DNA from: Solanum dulcamara
Taxonomy: Eukaryota > Streptophyta > Magnoliopsida > Solanales > Solanaceae
Direction of reading: 5' to 3'
DNA: 64,000 bases
Assembly (NCBI RefSeq): GCF_947179165.1
Contig: NC_077240.1
Coordinates: forward strand, 50,900,501 to 50,964,500
This document shows positions 22,674 through 34,134 of this stretch, one piece after another. Within the stretch, counting starts at the first letter, position 1. Each line of letters opens with the position of its first letter. Under the pieces are notes generated by a model. That model worked only from the letters and a program-made list of their open reading frames with translations, was not told the origin of the DNA and made no database searches. The translations under genes were made by a program, and so were the position numbers.

Positions 22674-22692
22674 ACACCCTCAATTTAAATAT
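22674..22692 (-). other. polypurine tract region of element C
   Basis: The minus strand reads AAATTGAGGGTGT directly before the LTR start TGATGTACC. The same layout (AAGTTAGAGGTGT then TGATGG) marks element M at 55713-55726. Confidence 0.75.
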
Positions 22693-25119
22693 TTCCTTGT
22701 CCTCAGCGACACTTATTATACTAAAATGACACAACGAACATAAGACCAAAAATCTACGAAAATAACAAGGCTATTCACTCTCGACCCCTTCCTATTTTCA
22801 TTCATAATATCCTTGCAACCATTATTTCAAATCAAACTAACTCATACGGATCAATATGAGATATTTCAACACTAATAGATAATTTTACATGCAAAGACAT
22901 TTACCATTTTCATGACTTTTTCGACAATGTCACTTGTGCCCTCACTGAAAATAAGTCTTTTTTCACACATACTGTAAATATTTCTTTAAAACTCAGGGAT
23001 GCAAAAAACACTCACTCTCACAAAAGAAATACAGACCTTTATGCACAATACCATAGGCTTGACCTTATTTTAAATACGTAGACTCTCGAATAGTTGAATT
23101 AGGATTATTTTAGGACTTTTTCATCTTGTAACGTAGGCTCCAAGATAGGTGTGGTGTATTTGGATTTTAGTGACTTTTTTCCCTCCTTAAACTCTACTTT
23201 AATCTTGATTCCACATCTTACAACCCACAACTCATTTCACTTTTATTCTTTGCTTTTACTTCGGATGTGGCTTTTGATTGTTCGTTTCTCAGCACTTTTC
23301 TTATGATTTATGGTTTTCATTGCTACTGCTTGCTAAGTTATTTGTTCATCTCGGAAACTAACTCCTTTTTTTTCTTTTCTCTCTTCTTTTTCGCACTTCT
23401 CTTTTCACACCTTTTATTTTTTTGCTTTCTTTTCTCATACCACTTCTCTTCTAGCTTTCATCTTATAGTAGTAACCCTCAAATTAGGTTTTTAGCCTAAG
23501 TTGAGGTGCACATTTTCCTTGGAGGGACTATGGCTAAAATAAAGGATTATAATTAGTAACAGGGACACGTGAAGTCTACTTTATTGAATCAAAAAAAGTC
23601 TTTAAAAGGCTCAAATATTTGCTTCAAAAGGGTAAAATGGTATTTGGTTTGTTCTTTTAAGGATAAGTGGACTCGTTCAATAAAGGCCTATGATCGTTTC
23701 CTAATCAACAGTTCAATTATTTCAATACGATCAATGGGAAAAGTTCTAGATTGACAAAAATAGTCAGAATACACAAATACTTCACACACACTTGGCATCA
23801 AGTTTCATTGTCAATTTATCAATCGCTGGTTCATGTTTCAATCTAATTCATGTGTTATCGTATTAGCATACATCATGTTACACAAAGATTCTACATAGTA
23901 AATATATCAAAGAAGCAGTCACAACACTTCAATTAAATTTTGGAGGGGTCTATTTTTCCATTTTAAACCTTATACCACATTTACATCATAAACATGCCAT
24001 TTTAACATAAATAAAAAGGGTCAATAGGGAAAAAAATATAGGCAAGAAAACCCCAAAGATTTAATTGAATGTCTAGGATACCCAGACTTTGCCTAGATAC
24101 TCATACAGTAATAACCACTCCACCCCTACTCAAAAGATCTTGCATTGTTCTTAATGCAATACAAAAATAAATAAAATGTAAGGGGGAGAGGAAAAGAAAA
24201 TGTGACATATATGTGCCGAAGTCTATCTAGTAATATTCGGATCCGTCGGTGTCGATCCTAGTGTGGTAGAATATAGATCCATGGTTTTCTATGAGTCACC
24301 ATGAGTGGTAACTCATGAGCTCGAAGCTCCAATACCACGCTTCCTCTCCTCATCTTATTGCAGCTCCCCAATCTGTCTAGATGCTCATTTGGTTGTCTCT
24401 AAATCATAGCACTATTTCTTCTTCCTTCTCCGAACCTCAACAATGTTTGAAGTATCATCATTAGTGCAAGGTGTGAGGTGATGGTGAAGATGATGAAGTA
24501 AGGTTATAATTTGGGAAGATGATGAACAGGGTTTGTTTGGTGTTTGAACGATTATGGGGGTAATTTAAACTATTTGGCATTTTATTCCTTTGGTCATTAT
24601 TAGGGTTTGTGCTTCTTTTAAATAATTTTGTAAAAACTAGAAAGTTAAAAGTCGTAATTGTAATTATGACTCATAAACAAGCTTCATCATGTGCCTTTTT
24701 ACTTGGAAAAGTTCAGAAAATATACCTGGAGTCCACGAGTGTAGGCTACAAATCATAGAAGTTTCTACGATCCGTAGAGTAAACTTGTAGACTTAAAGCT
24801 TCTACATGTCTGATATTTTGATCTTGACAAGTTGAGTTTAGGAGCCATAGAAACCTCTATGACTCATAGAATTAAATCGTATACCTTTTTGCTCCTTTTA
24901 ATTTCTAGTTTTCGCATTCCGACATGGGCTTGTACTCATATTTTGGACCAATTTTAATATTTTTTGTGACTCAATTTTAAAATGAATCCTAACATAGTCT
25001 ATGATATCCTTAAAAACTACAATTGAAAATAAAAAGAGAAAAAACAAAATAAACTTAACAAAAGAAAAATAAAATAGCTTGGGTTGCCTCCCAAGTACCG
25101 CTTTATTTAACGTCGCGGC
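22693..25119 (-). other. element C 3' region without recognisable gene
   Basis: About 2.4 kb between the end of pol and the PPT. Athila-type elements often have an env-like ORF here. I see only short frames with stops and cannot support one. A pyrimidine-rich tract (23365-23465 on the plus strand) is the minus-strand purine-rich stretch common in this position. The plus-strand open stretches at 23267-23494 and 23569-23754 are composition artefacts. Confidence 0.6.
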
Positions 25120-25596
25120 ACTATGCAGATTTGCCTAATTACTTAGACTTCACTAAGCTTCTATGCTTCCATAGTTTTGATCTCATCCTAGGTGCCCATA
25201 TATGCTTTGATTCATTGACCATTAACTTTGAACTTTATTCTTTCCTTCTTCTCTAGCTCGAATGCACCCTGTGAAAAAACTTGAATTACTCGGAATGGTC
25301 CTAACCACTTTGACTTGAATTTGCTAGGAAATAAATGCATCCTTGGATTGAAAATAAGGACTAGGTCTCCAGGTGTGAATTTTCACTTTTCAGTCTTCTG
25401 GTCGTGATATTTCATCATTCACTCTTTGTACAAGGCTGCACTTTCATATGCCTTTAAACGGAACTCATCAAGCTCCTTTATTTGATTCATCATTTGCTTT
25501 AATATGGCATCCCAATCCATATTAAACTTCTATAGTGCCCACATGTCTTTGAGTTCCATCTCTATGGGTAGATGATAAGACTTCCCAAAGATAATT
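25120..25596 (-). pseudogene. element C integrase C-terminal part (Athila type)
   Basis: The minus strand reads SYHLPIEMELKDMWAL, NMDWDAI, IKELDEFRLKAYESAALYKE, then FTPGDLVLIFNPRMHLFP and SKFKSKWLGPFRVIQVF. This is the Athila integrase end. Stops replace residues at several places. The stretch after it (GTGCCGCGACGTTAAAT and TTGGGAGGCAACCC, 25085-25130) is the typical post-pol sequence of such elements. Confidence 0.82.
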
Positions 25597-27850
25597 TGTC
25601 ATAACCCGACCTAGGTCCTAGTCGTAATACGATGATTGGGATGCGAGGGACCCCAACCATAAGACATCTTAGCATACATCGCATACATAAGGTACAGAAG
25701 AATATACATGTGAGAAGAAGTAATCATTAAGTGGGGAATGAGACTAAGGGAAAACAAATCTATAAACGTCCAAGCTGGACTACACCATAATATCGTCTAA
25801 ACATGCCTCTAGTATAATCTTTGAAGGGGTCTTAGGATAAGCCCCTAGCTCACCCTAAAAATAGAAGAAAGTCAAACAATAGAAATATGAATGAAATTCA
25901 TGTCCTCGATAGAATGAGGACTCACCAACTCCTTGGAAATCTAAAGCAATCTTTAGCCACGAGTGGGATGGTCGTGAGTGTCGTTCGTCCCTACATTATG
26001 AGACAATGTACGTAAAATATATGTTAGTACATCTGAATGTACTAAGTATGTGAGGTATGCATGAACAGGTAAAAGTGCGTAATCAATATGTCATAAGATG
26101 CATGAGCAATCATAATGAACATGAGTATAGCTTAAAAGCGATTTAAAATATAAGAAACTCATGGTCAATGCATATCATCGTAAACTTCATCATAAACTCA
26201 TAACTTGATATCTTAATGCTTAACTTCAACTTGTGTGGGATAGCACATTTAACTGACAATTAAGACCATGCAAGCTACTACATGGAATCTGATGACTCTT
26301 GTATCGAGATAGTCCAATGACTCATGTATTAAAACAAGGGAGGATACCTTGCCAAGGGATACTCTAAAAGTAACTAATCAATTGGGCTATGTGGATACAT
26401 TACCTAGGCCATGAATGCAACCTATGTGGGCAACGTAGTTTATGCCTTAAGCTTGCTACTAGGATTTTCTTGGGGAACTAACTGTGTTACCAAACCGAAC
26501 CCCGCCTAGTCCCTCTTGGTTCTTAGTCAATATCCCAATGGAAACTCATAAACATGATCATAACATAATAGGGAAAGATAGTAACTGCCTATCAATTCAT
26601 CTTTAACTCATATTAGGAATAGTTCATCTAACTTAGTAATTCATAAGAATCCATAACTTCGGTTAGAATTGTCCTTACCACCATCATTAAAACATCTTTT
26701 GAGCTTAAATATGATCATCATCAAAGCTTTAAATTTAGAATCATAAATCTCAACTTTAACTTATATAAAACATTCATTGAAAATTATTTGACTCATTCTC
26801 AACTCATAAACTCATCTTTAATTCATAATCATAACTTGAAATTATAACTTTATGCATGGGAATCTATAATTCAACTTGAAATCATGCAATTCATATGAGA
26901 ATATGCATATATAGATCATTGAAAACTTTTAAAAACTAAATCAAATCAACCTAATGTAATTCATCAAAACTAGGGTTCATAATCAATTATAAATTCAATG
27001 AAAACTTGAGGAATCTTCGGGTATTTATGGGTGAAAAGAGTCCATGAATCAATCCCTACATACCTTTCTTGAATTTACTAAGAATTGAAGAGGAACCTTG
27101 AAAAAATCAAGAAACCCTAGCTTGAATTTGGAGATAAACCTTGAGAGAATTTGATATCTCTTGCCTTAGAAATTTTGGAAGAATGAATTGAATAGGAAGG
27201 GAATTTAAAGAATTATATATTTATAGACTCTGAACTTGGACAAAGTTTCTAAGATTATGGAACCAAACTTTGAAAAAGACACAATTAGCCTTCATTAAAT
27301 CTAGAAATCTAGCCCTACGGATCCATTTCTATGGGTCATCTTAGTAACCCGGAGTCGTCTAAATGACTCATCCTACAAGTCTGAGAAACAGGCCTAAATT
27401 TAAGTCTCTAAAGTTTGTGGAGGGATGGCTTTTATGACCCGTCAAAGAGTCTATGGTTCATCCTTTTGGCTCGTCCTACAGTTCCCAAAACCTGTAAAAT
27501 TTCAAGCCTCTAAATTTTACCTATGAGTCATTTCTATAACTCGTAACAATTCCTACGAGTCGTCCTATCAAGTCATAGAATTGACCTTGAGGGACTGTTG
27601 TAACTTAACCTCAGACTCTTTCTAGAAATTATATATATGGGTCACCTATGTGAGAATGGATCATCAACATGAGTCGTAAGACCTTTGTTTGAGGTTGGTC
27701 ATGAATAACCACCACGACTACCTCTATGACTCATTTCTACGGGTCATGGGGGATTCTACGACTCATTGAGATGGTCGAGAACTTGAACCCAGTTCATAAT
27801 TTTGAGGATTTTCTCCTTTGTTCCAACTTTTTCACTTACGGGGCCTTAAA
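25597..27850 (-). mobile_element. solo LTR G inserted in element C integrase
   Basis: This 2,254 bp LTR begins TGTCATAACC on the plus strand and ends GGGGCCTTAAA (the expected terminal CA is mutated). C's integrase continues on both sides. It carries the AAG|GTATGT donor (minus 27063 to 27058), hairpin 1 TTAGTAC/GTACTAA (26024-26045), hairpin 2 (25990-26012) and an ACGACTCGT-rich U3 (27540-27780). Flanking pentamers (TAATT and CCAGT) do not match, but the extra bases in C's reading frame at the junction equal five. Confidence 0.8.
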
Positions 27851-28746
27851 CCAGTTAATATACTAACATATCTATGGTTTAATAAAGTGCAGTAAGCCTA
27901 TAGAGCATCATCAAGCTTTTTTGACCAATCCTTTCTATTTGCGTTCACCGTCTTAGCAAGTATTTATTTATTTAGAAATTTGAGACCACGACTTATCTGT
28001 TAGTTTATGGATGATAAGGTGTATCTACACTATATTGAACCCCATACTTCTTAAGTAACGCTTTAAATAATAGATTGCAGAAGTGGGAACCTCTATAGCT
28101 AATTATTGCTCTATATGTATCAAATCTCCAAATTATACTGCATTTGAGAAAGGTGGTGTCACTCTTTGCTTTATTGTTGGGAAGAGCTACAGCTTCCCAA
28201 CAAGGATGTAATTCATTCTACTAGAACTCATAAAAGAATCCATGATGTCAATTCCCCATACATCGAACAATTTAATGGCTAGAATAGTAGTGAGTGGGAG
28301 TTATGTTTCCTTGAAATTCCTCCTTCTCTTTGACAATTATCATAAGACTTGGAGAAATCATGAGCATATTGATGAATTGTTGGCCAGTAGTACCCATATT
28401 ATAGAATTTTGTAGGTTTTCCGGATGCCATTATGATGACCTCCAACAGGAAATGAATGGCATGCCTCCAAAATACTCATCCTCTCGATTTCGGGTCCACA
28501 GCGATGAATAATCCCATCAGCACAATAACAGAACAAGTATGGTTCTTCCCAAAAAAACTTCTTCACATCATACATGAACTTGCGGCGTTGGTGAACATTA
28601 AATTCAAACTACACTATATCACTTACCAAGTAGTTGGCAACATCGGCAAACCATAAAATCAAGTCACGTGATGTTGCCAATACTTTTTCATCTAGAAAGG
28701 TGTCATCTATCTCAACTCCATCTTCCAACTTTAACATTGCCTCTTA
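27851..28746 (-). pseudogene. element C integrase zinc-binding and catalytic core
   Basis: The minus strand shows LPLTTILAIKLFDVWGIDIM (first Asp present, about 28260), then the block with GSHFCNLLFKALLKKYGVQY at 28030-28110 and TPYHP. At the second catalytic Asp the codon reads Tyr (IISY), and at the Glu position it reads Val, with stops for two Gln/Arg positions. The integrase is therefore inactive by substitution as well as by frameshift. The zinc-binding part near 28456-28650 is barely recognisable. Confidence 0.75.
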
Positions 28747-29279
28747 TTAAAGTCTAGAAAGATGATCAGTAACCTGGTTTTTAGTCCCTTTTCGGTCTTT
28801 TACTTCAAAATCAAACTCTTGCAATAATAATACCAAACAAATCAGTCTCGTCTTAGCATCCTTCTTTGCCATGAGGAATCTCAATGCTACATGATATATG
28901 TGGAACATGACTTTGGTGGTGAGCAAGAAGGATCTTAACTTCTCAAAAGGGAATACTAAGGCAAGCAACTCTTGTTCGGTTATATTGTAGTTTCTTTGGG
29001 CAACATTAAGGGCTTTGCTAGCATAGTATATTAGATGCAGAATATTATCGCACCTTTATCCTAATATTATGCCAAATTCTAATTCACTCACATCACACAT
29101 GACCTCAAACGACTACTCCAATGAGGGGCAATAATGATAGAAGCCAATACAACTATTTATTTCAACTCCTCAAAGGCCTTTTAACATGACTCATCGAAAA
29201 TGAATTTCATCTCCTTCTCAAGTAATTTGCATAATGGATATGCTATTATAGAGAGGTCTTTGATGAAGCAGTGATAAAA
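28747..29279 (-). pseudogene. element C RNase H
   Basis: The open stretch 28747-28968 reads [20 protein letters not shown], then [20 protein letters not shown] and ending in TDHLSRL, the Athila RNase H end. The region 28970-29279 holds the N-terminal half in broken frames. The block that normally reads TDHAAL has IYHVAL, so the catalytic Asp is lost. The C-terminal Asp (TDHLSRL) is kept. Confidence 0.78.
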
Positions 29280-30139
29280 TCAGGCGTGTCCCAGAAAGCT
29301 TCTAATGCCTTTGATGGAGATAGGAGGGGGAAACTTTTTAATTACTTGGATCTTTGCTCGATCCATGTCTATGCCTTTTCTTGAGATCTTGTGACCCAAT
29401 ACTATACCCTCTTTTACCATAAAGTGACACTTCTCCCAATTTAGCACAAGGTTGCACTCTTCACTCCTTTGGAGTACATCTTTGAGATGAGCCAAAAAAT
29501 CATCGAATGAGTCACCAACCATAGAAAAATCATCCATAAAAACTTCGATTTTGTCCTCTTCCATATCTGCAAAGATAGACATCATACAATGTTAAAAGAT
29601 CATCTGTGCATTACACAATCTGAATGGCATTCTTTTGAAGGCAAATATCCCATATAGACATGTGAAGAAAGTCTTTTCTTGGTCTTCGGTTGCTATAAAA
29701 ATCTAATTGTAGCCTGAATAACTGTCAAGAAAATAGTACCATCCTTTGCCAGTAAGACAGTCCAGCATCTGATCTATAAAAGGCATTGGAAAGTGGTTTT
29801 TTCTATCCATGAGTTTAGCTTGTAAAAATCCATTCACACTCTTCAACCAGTGACAGGCCTCATTGGAATGAGCTCATTTTTTGCGTTTGGCACCACAGTA
29901 ATACCACACTTCTTTGGCACACATTGGACATGACTTACCCAATCACTCTTGACGATCAGGTAAACAACTCCAGCATCTAACCACTTGATGATATCCTTTT
30001 TAACTATCTCTTGCATAGATGGGTTTCGTCTTCTTTGGTGTTTAATGATTGGTTTGCAGTCCGGCATGCGTTGGAAATTATGGGAGCATATGCCTGGTGG
30101 GATACCTATGATGGCATCTATGGACAATCTTATGCTCAT
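29280..30139 (-). pseudogene. element C reverse transcriptase
   Basis: N-terminal part open at 29843-30139 (VVPNAKNELIPMRPVTG). Fingers/palm near 29740 (YYFLDSYSGYN, first catalytic Asp kept). Palm and connection open at 29280-29585: EDKIEVFMDDFSMVGDSFDD, then CNLVLNWEKCHFMVKEGIVL and IKGIRSFLGHA. The FMDD motif is intact. The domain is split by a few stops and frame changes, so no full protein results. Sequence style is Athila, clearly different from A, B and D. Confidence 0.85.
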
Positions 30140-30480
30140 TTTAAATGCCTCAAGATAGATGTTATAGATTCTACTTGCTTTTGGTGAAGATCGGCAGCTA
30201 TTATGACCTTCAGTTTCTTGTTGGGCCCCAAAGTTGGAGGTTCTTTGATAAATGGTTTTGCAGGTAGTGTATCTCTATTCTTCAAGTCTAAGTCAAATGT
30301 GATCTCCATCAAAGTTCATGATGACAACAGCTAGAGCTTCAACCCCCAATCTCTCCTCGATAGGTATTTGTAGTTGCATATCATCAACAACATTGATCAC
30401 CAACACTAGTTATAGCTCATTTTGATGCTTTATTATTTGGAATACGTTGAAAACCACCTCTTCATTATTTAGTCAAAATT
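30140..30480 (-). pseudogene. element C protease-RT linker
   Basis: Continuation of pol between protease and RT on the minus strand. Short pieces such as LEALAVVIMNFDG are recognisable, with frame changes. No intact domain is visible. Confidence 0.5.
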
Positions 30481-30780
30481 TTAGTTGACCAGTCTCCACT
30501 CCATCGAAGCACATCCATTTTCCAAGAATGGTCTACCTAAAATGATAGAAACATCAAAATCTATAATGATGAAGTTTGCACGAAATATGAATGATTTGAC
30601 TTTTACTAAAATATCATAAATAATTCCCATGGGATTCTTCACAGTATGATCTGCCATTAAGAGCTGCATTGGCATTGGTTTGGGGATCCTAAGCTCAGTT
30701 GTCGAAACATAGCTAGCGGCATCAAATTAATGCTAGCACCCAAGTCGCACAACGCCTTTACAAATTTAATGCACCTATGG
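30481..30780 (-). pseudogene. element C protease region
   Basis: The open stretch 30481-30675 reads MPMQLLMADHTVKNPMGIIY, then VKSFIFRANFIIIDFDVSII and LGRPFLENGCASMEW. This matches the C-terminal two-thirds of the Athila aspartic protease (the LADRS...PLGI and ILGRPFL blocks). The active-site side at about 30690-30740 (GASINLMPL-like) is frameshifted. Confidence 0.75.
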
Positions 30781-31614
30781 TACATGGTATGGTGAATGCT
30801 CTAGGGTCTACTTTTTTCTATGCAAGTGAGCAAGTGGCTATTGCAATACAATGATGCAAATTATCAGCCGATTCAAAGCTCACTGTTGTCTTCTTTATGA
30901 CAAGATCCTCCATAAACTTCGCATATCCAGGCATTTTATCTAATCCCTCCATCAAAGGAACATTCATAGAAATTTGTTTCAGCATGGAGATAAAATTAAG
31001 ATACTTCCCATCTTCGACCTTTTTTTTCAATATCTGCGAAAAAGGCGGAGGACGTCTTGACATTGGAATTGGAGTTGGAGTGGCTTCTTTCTCATTACTA
31101 ACTTTCTCATCATGTTTTTTATCTCCTTTATTGGGTTTTTTGGTGTCTAGATTTTTACCCTCTACTTTATCCTCGGATTTGCTTTCTGTTTCATCCTCAT
31201 TAATAGCCGAGTTATGTGCATCATCCTCAAGGTCTGGCATTGGTGGATCTACTATTTGAGCACCATTTGGGTGGTCACAGCCATGCATTGCCCGTTGTTC
31301 TTTATCTTTTGAATCATATTACTTGGGAGAGCTCCTTTCTGGCGTGGATTCAAAGATGAAAAAATCTATGCCAATTGTTGCTTGATGAGTTTTACGGATG
31401 TAGAATGTGACTCCACTTTTTGATTCATTCTCGAAAGATCATTGCGTATCTCCTTAAGTTTATCCTCAGTTGTGTCATACTTTTTCATCATCTTTGTCAG
31501 TATGTCTTTGATTCTTGCAAGTCCAGATATCCCATCTCGATTTTCGGGTATAATGTATGCACCATTCTTCTTGTTATCTCTCCTTCCCTAATCGCCTTCT
31601 CTATCTTGCCCGCA
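30781..31614 (-). pseudogene. element C gag C-terminal region and gag-pol linker
   Basis: The open stretch 30818-31288 is acidic and Lys/Glu-rich (DETESKSEDKVEGKNLDTKK), then RRPPPFSQILKKKVEDGKYL, LNFISMLKQISMNVPLMEGL and MPGYAKFMEDLVIKK. It is the characteristic Athila gag-to-protease segment. Upstream, short frames near 31300-31600 fit the region before it. It is cut at 31614-31619 by insertion of D. Gag resumes at 41051. Confidence 0.78.
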
Positions 31615-32184
31615 GTTAATGTAACACACCCTAAAAATATTGTATATGATATTCCAATTCTCGATGAAAATGATATCGCTTATGTATTTTGGGCATAACT
31701 TTTAATTGGATGTCAAAATTAGGTGATTCAAATTTTTGAATAACTCGAATATCATTATCTACAACTTTTGTGAAGATCATATTTTAAGTTTCGCAGGTTA
31801 AGTAGGTCAACACAATTAATCGTTGCAAGACATGGTGTTGTGATAAAATGGAGTGTTTGAAGAAGAAATATTATATCTCACTGTAGGATGCTCCAAATTG
31901 GATGATTCTTGAACTATATGAAAGTAGACTTCAAGAGCAATAATTCATATGAGACACCAAATCCTAATGAGGAAGTTATCTTTTTCAAACGCAGCTCCGA
32001 AAAACGGTATTTCATTAAAAAAAGATTCATCTTACCAACCATGGAAAGATGTAAATCCATTTGACATCACCCATGAAATCAATAGTCCTCCATTTGACAT
32101 CACCCATGACATCACAATCTTTCATTAAATTTTTAGATTTTTATTTATAATTATTTTAATAATTGTTAGGTCCCTCCTTCACAC

Positions 32185-32194
32185 CTATAAATAT
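32185..32194 (+). promoter_or_regulatory. TATA box of element D 5' LTR
   Basis: CTATAAATAT followed by a pyrimidine-rich stretch (CTTCTCTCTATACACTTC, 32240-32257). It is the only good TATA in this LTR. The homologous segment is deleted from the 3' LTR. Confidence 0.65.
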
Positions 32195-32423
32195 CCACCT
32201 TATTTCATCATTTTGTTCATCAAGCTTTCTTAAGAAACTCTTCTCTCTATACACTTCTTTACTCATTCCCAAAATATAGTTTTAGTTCTTAGTAGTGTAG
32301 AAATACTATTTTGGTGATTTATATACTCCGAATAGTACACAAAATGCTCCGACAAGAAAAAAAGGCTAGGATTCAAATGTATTCATTAAGTCCTTCGATT
32401 CTAAGTAACGCTGCGGATTCCAG

Positions 32424-32429
32424 GTATGT
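32424..32429 (+). promoter_or_regulatory. candidate 5' splice site in element D 5' LTR
   Basis: CCAG|GTATGTAAG is close to the ideal plant donor. The 3' LTR has AAGTTTGTAAA at this place (39510-39520), so the donor is lost there. Joined to 34131, the intron would be 1,708 bp. Confidence 0.5.
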
Positions 32430-33959
32430 AAGGCTTCAATGAGAGTATTCATTCCACTCTCATGCCTAAAGTATTTTGATTATATGATAAATTATATTTA
32501 TTTTCTTTAAGTTTTACTCTAAGTTATGTGGGTGTTTATCCATAGGTTCTTCCACCCACAGAATGTAAAGCTCTTTCAACTAAATTTCTTGATTTCAAAA
32601 AAAGATTTTCTTATGAGTAATTCTTACATCTACTTAATAGCATGAATCATGGTTCAACTAATGATTATTGGTCTATTTTGATAAAAATGATTTCATATGT
32701 ATGAATTGATGGTTTTCAATTATTTTTCCCTATTTATCTCTTTAAAGGTTCTTGAAATTCATGGTGGATTGTTTAAAGCATGATTTTTAGTTAATGAATT
32801 TCAAATTATTTATCCATAATTTCATTTATATACATGTTTGAAAGTTTAAGTGATTTAAACCCACCTAGTTTACTATATTTTCAATGAAGTTTTACTTGAA
32901 AGCTTTGACTCTAAATAAATATTTATGAAAGAAATGTATATGATAAAAAGGGAGTCTTATGGAATAAAAGAATGATGAAATGCTATGAATGATGGATTAT
33001 TTATGTTATAAGGACAATTCTTGCATATTTGAATCACTAAAACTTTTAACGAGCTATTCCATCGAATGTGATATTTTGAATTTTCAAGATATATACTATG
33101 ACTATTTTGAAGTATTAAACTATTTTGTGGGATTGACTTAGCACAGAATGGGGCATTGAGGTGGGATTTGGTAAGGGAATCCTGGTAGCAACCCCTTCTC
33201 TCATTAACTATGTGCCAACATAAGAGCCCTTGTAGGCTTAGGCTAATGGATCCATGAAAGCCCTTAAATTTAAAGTTAAAGAAATGAATAAAGTTGACGG
33301 ATTTCTACCCGGTAAGTAGTCTCCCCGGCCAATGTAAGGGGTTATATTGGATTCCATGTAATAGCTCGGATGGTCTTAAATGTCGGTTATGGTCATTTTC
33401 CTAAAAAATGAATATTTTAAAGGATATCTATATGGATGATTATGCATGCATTATATTATGTTTCATATAACATAAATGTTTTAATAGTTCCTCAATGTTC
33501 ATGCATGCTTACATACTTACTACATTCAAAGAACTAATGCATACTTTTTTGCCTATATGATATCACCATGTAGGGACCGGTGCTCCTCCTCGTTCTCCTC
33601 CACGTGGTTAGTTCAGATTATTTTTGAAGACTACTTTTGGTGAGTTCCCACGTTCCGGGAATAATACTCATTTATCTTTCTAGCTTATGATATGCTGAGA
33701 TCTTTAGACAGTTACTATGACATTTCTTTCTATTATGATTGAGGGTGAGTTAGGGACTTGTCTTAGCCTTATTAAATCTAAAAGTTAGAGGTATTGTTGG
33801 ACATATGTAAGTTAAAGATTCACTATTATAATTTCTGCTTGTTTATTTATTTTTATTACCTATGAAAGGATAAAAGAATGTTAAGAGGCTTATTTGAGGT
33901 ACTTTCGTCTTCCTCATTCGCCATGTACGTCTAGCCATAGACTTGGGTCATGAAAAACT

Positions 33960-33974
33960 TGGTATCAGAGCCTG
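33960..33974 (+). other. primer binding site of element D
   Basis: TGGTATCAGAGCCTG matches the plant initiator tRNA-Met site over its first 13 bases (TGGTATCAGAGCC). It lies four bases behind the LTR end. Confidence 0.9.
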
Positions 33975-34105
33975 AGGTTTTGAATGGTCCTCAGAGTCTA
34001 ACATACCATGTCAAACTATAAATAGGAGACTATGAGACATTTAATAAAGTTTTTACTTCCTTCAAATTTATGCCGTGCCTTAGAGTATCCTAAGTTTTCC
34101 TTTAA

Positions 34106-34131
34106 CTAACAACCCATTTCGTGTTCTCTAG
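34106..34131 (+). promoter_or_regulatory. candidate branch site and 3' splice site before element D gag
   Basis: CTAAC (34106-34110), then pyrimidine-rich TTCGTGTTCTCTAG ending at 34131. The gag ATG is at 34135. Confidence 0.5.
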
Positions 34132-34134
34132 ATA

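Larger units (their letters stand above)
31620..33955 (+). mobile_element. element D 5' LTR
   Basis: This 2,336 bp LTR starts TGTAACACACC and ends GGGTCATGAAA (terminal CA mutated to AA), four bases before a perfect primer site. It has a TATA box at 32185-32194, a CAG|GTATGT donor at 32424, a direct repeat of CCATTTGACATCACCCATGA (32057 and 32090), and hairpins at 33517-33537 and 33552-33574. It lies inside C's gag. The flank GTTAA (31615-31619) compares with GTTTC after the 3' LTR, 3 of 5 bases. Confidence 0.9.

Noticed and set aside
23267..23494. 75-codon plus-strand frame looking like a membrane protein (Phe/Leu/Ser-rich)
   Set aside because: It lies in a pyrimidine-rich tract of element C's 3' region, and the hydrophobic text follows from T-rich codons. 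No start context or homologue.
22693..25119. Env-like ORF of element C
   Set aside because: Expected at this place in Athila elements, but I could not find a frame or motif to support it.
30897..31259. 120-codon plus-strand Ser/Phe-rich frame
   Set aside because: It is the antisense shadow of the acidic gag linker of C on the minus strand.
33960..33974. tRNA-like fragment as a tRNA gene
   Set aside because: It is only the short primer site complementary to a tRNA 3' end. No tRNA fold is present.
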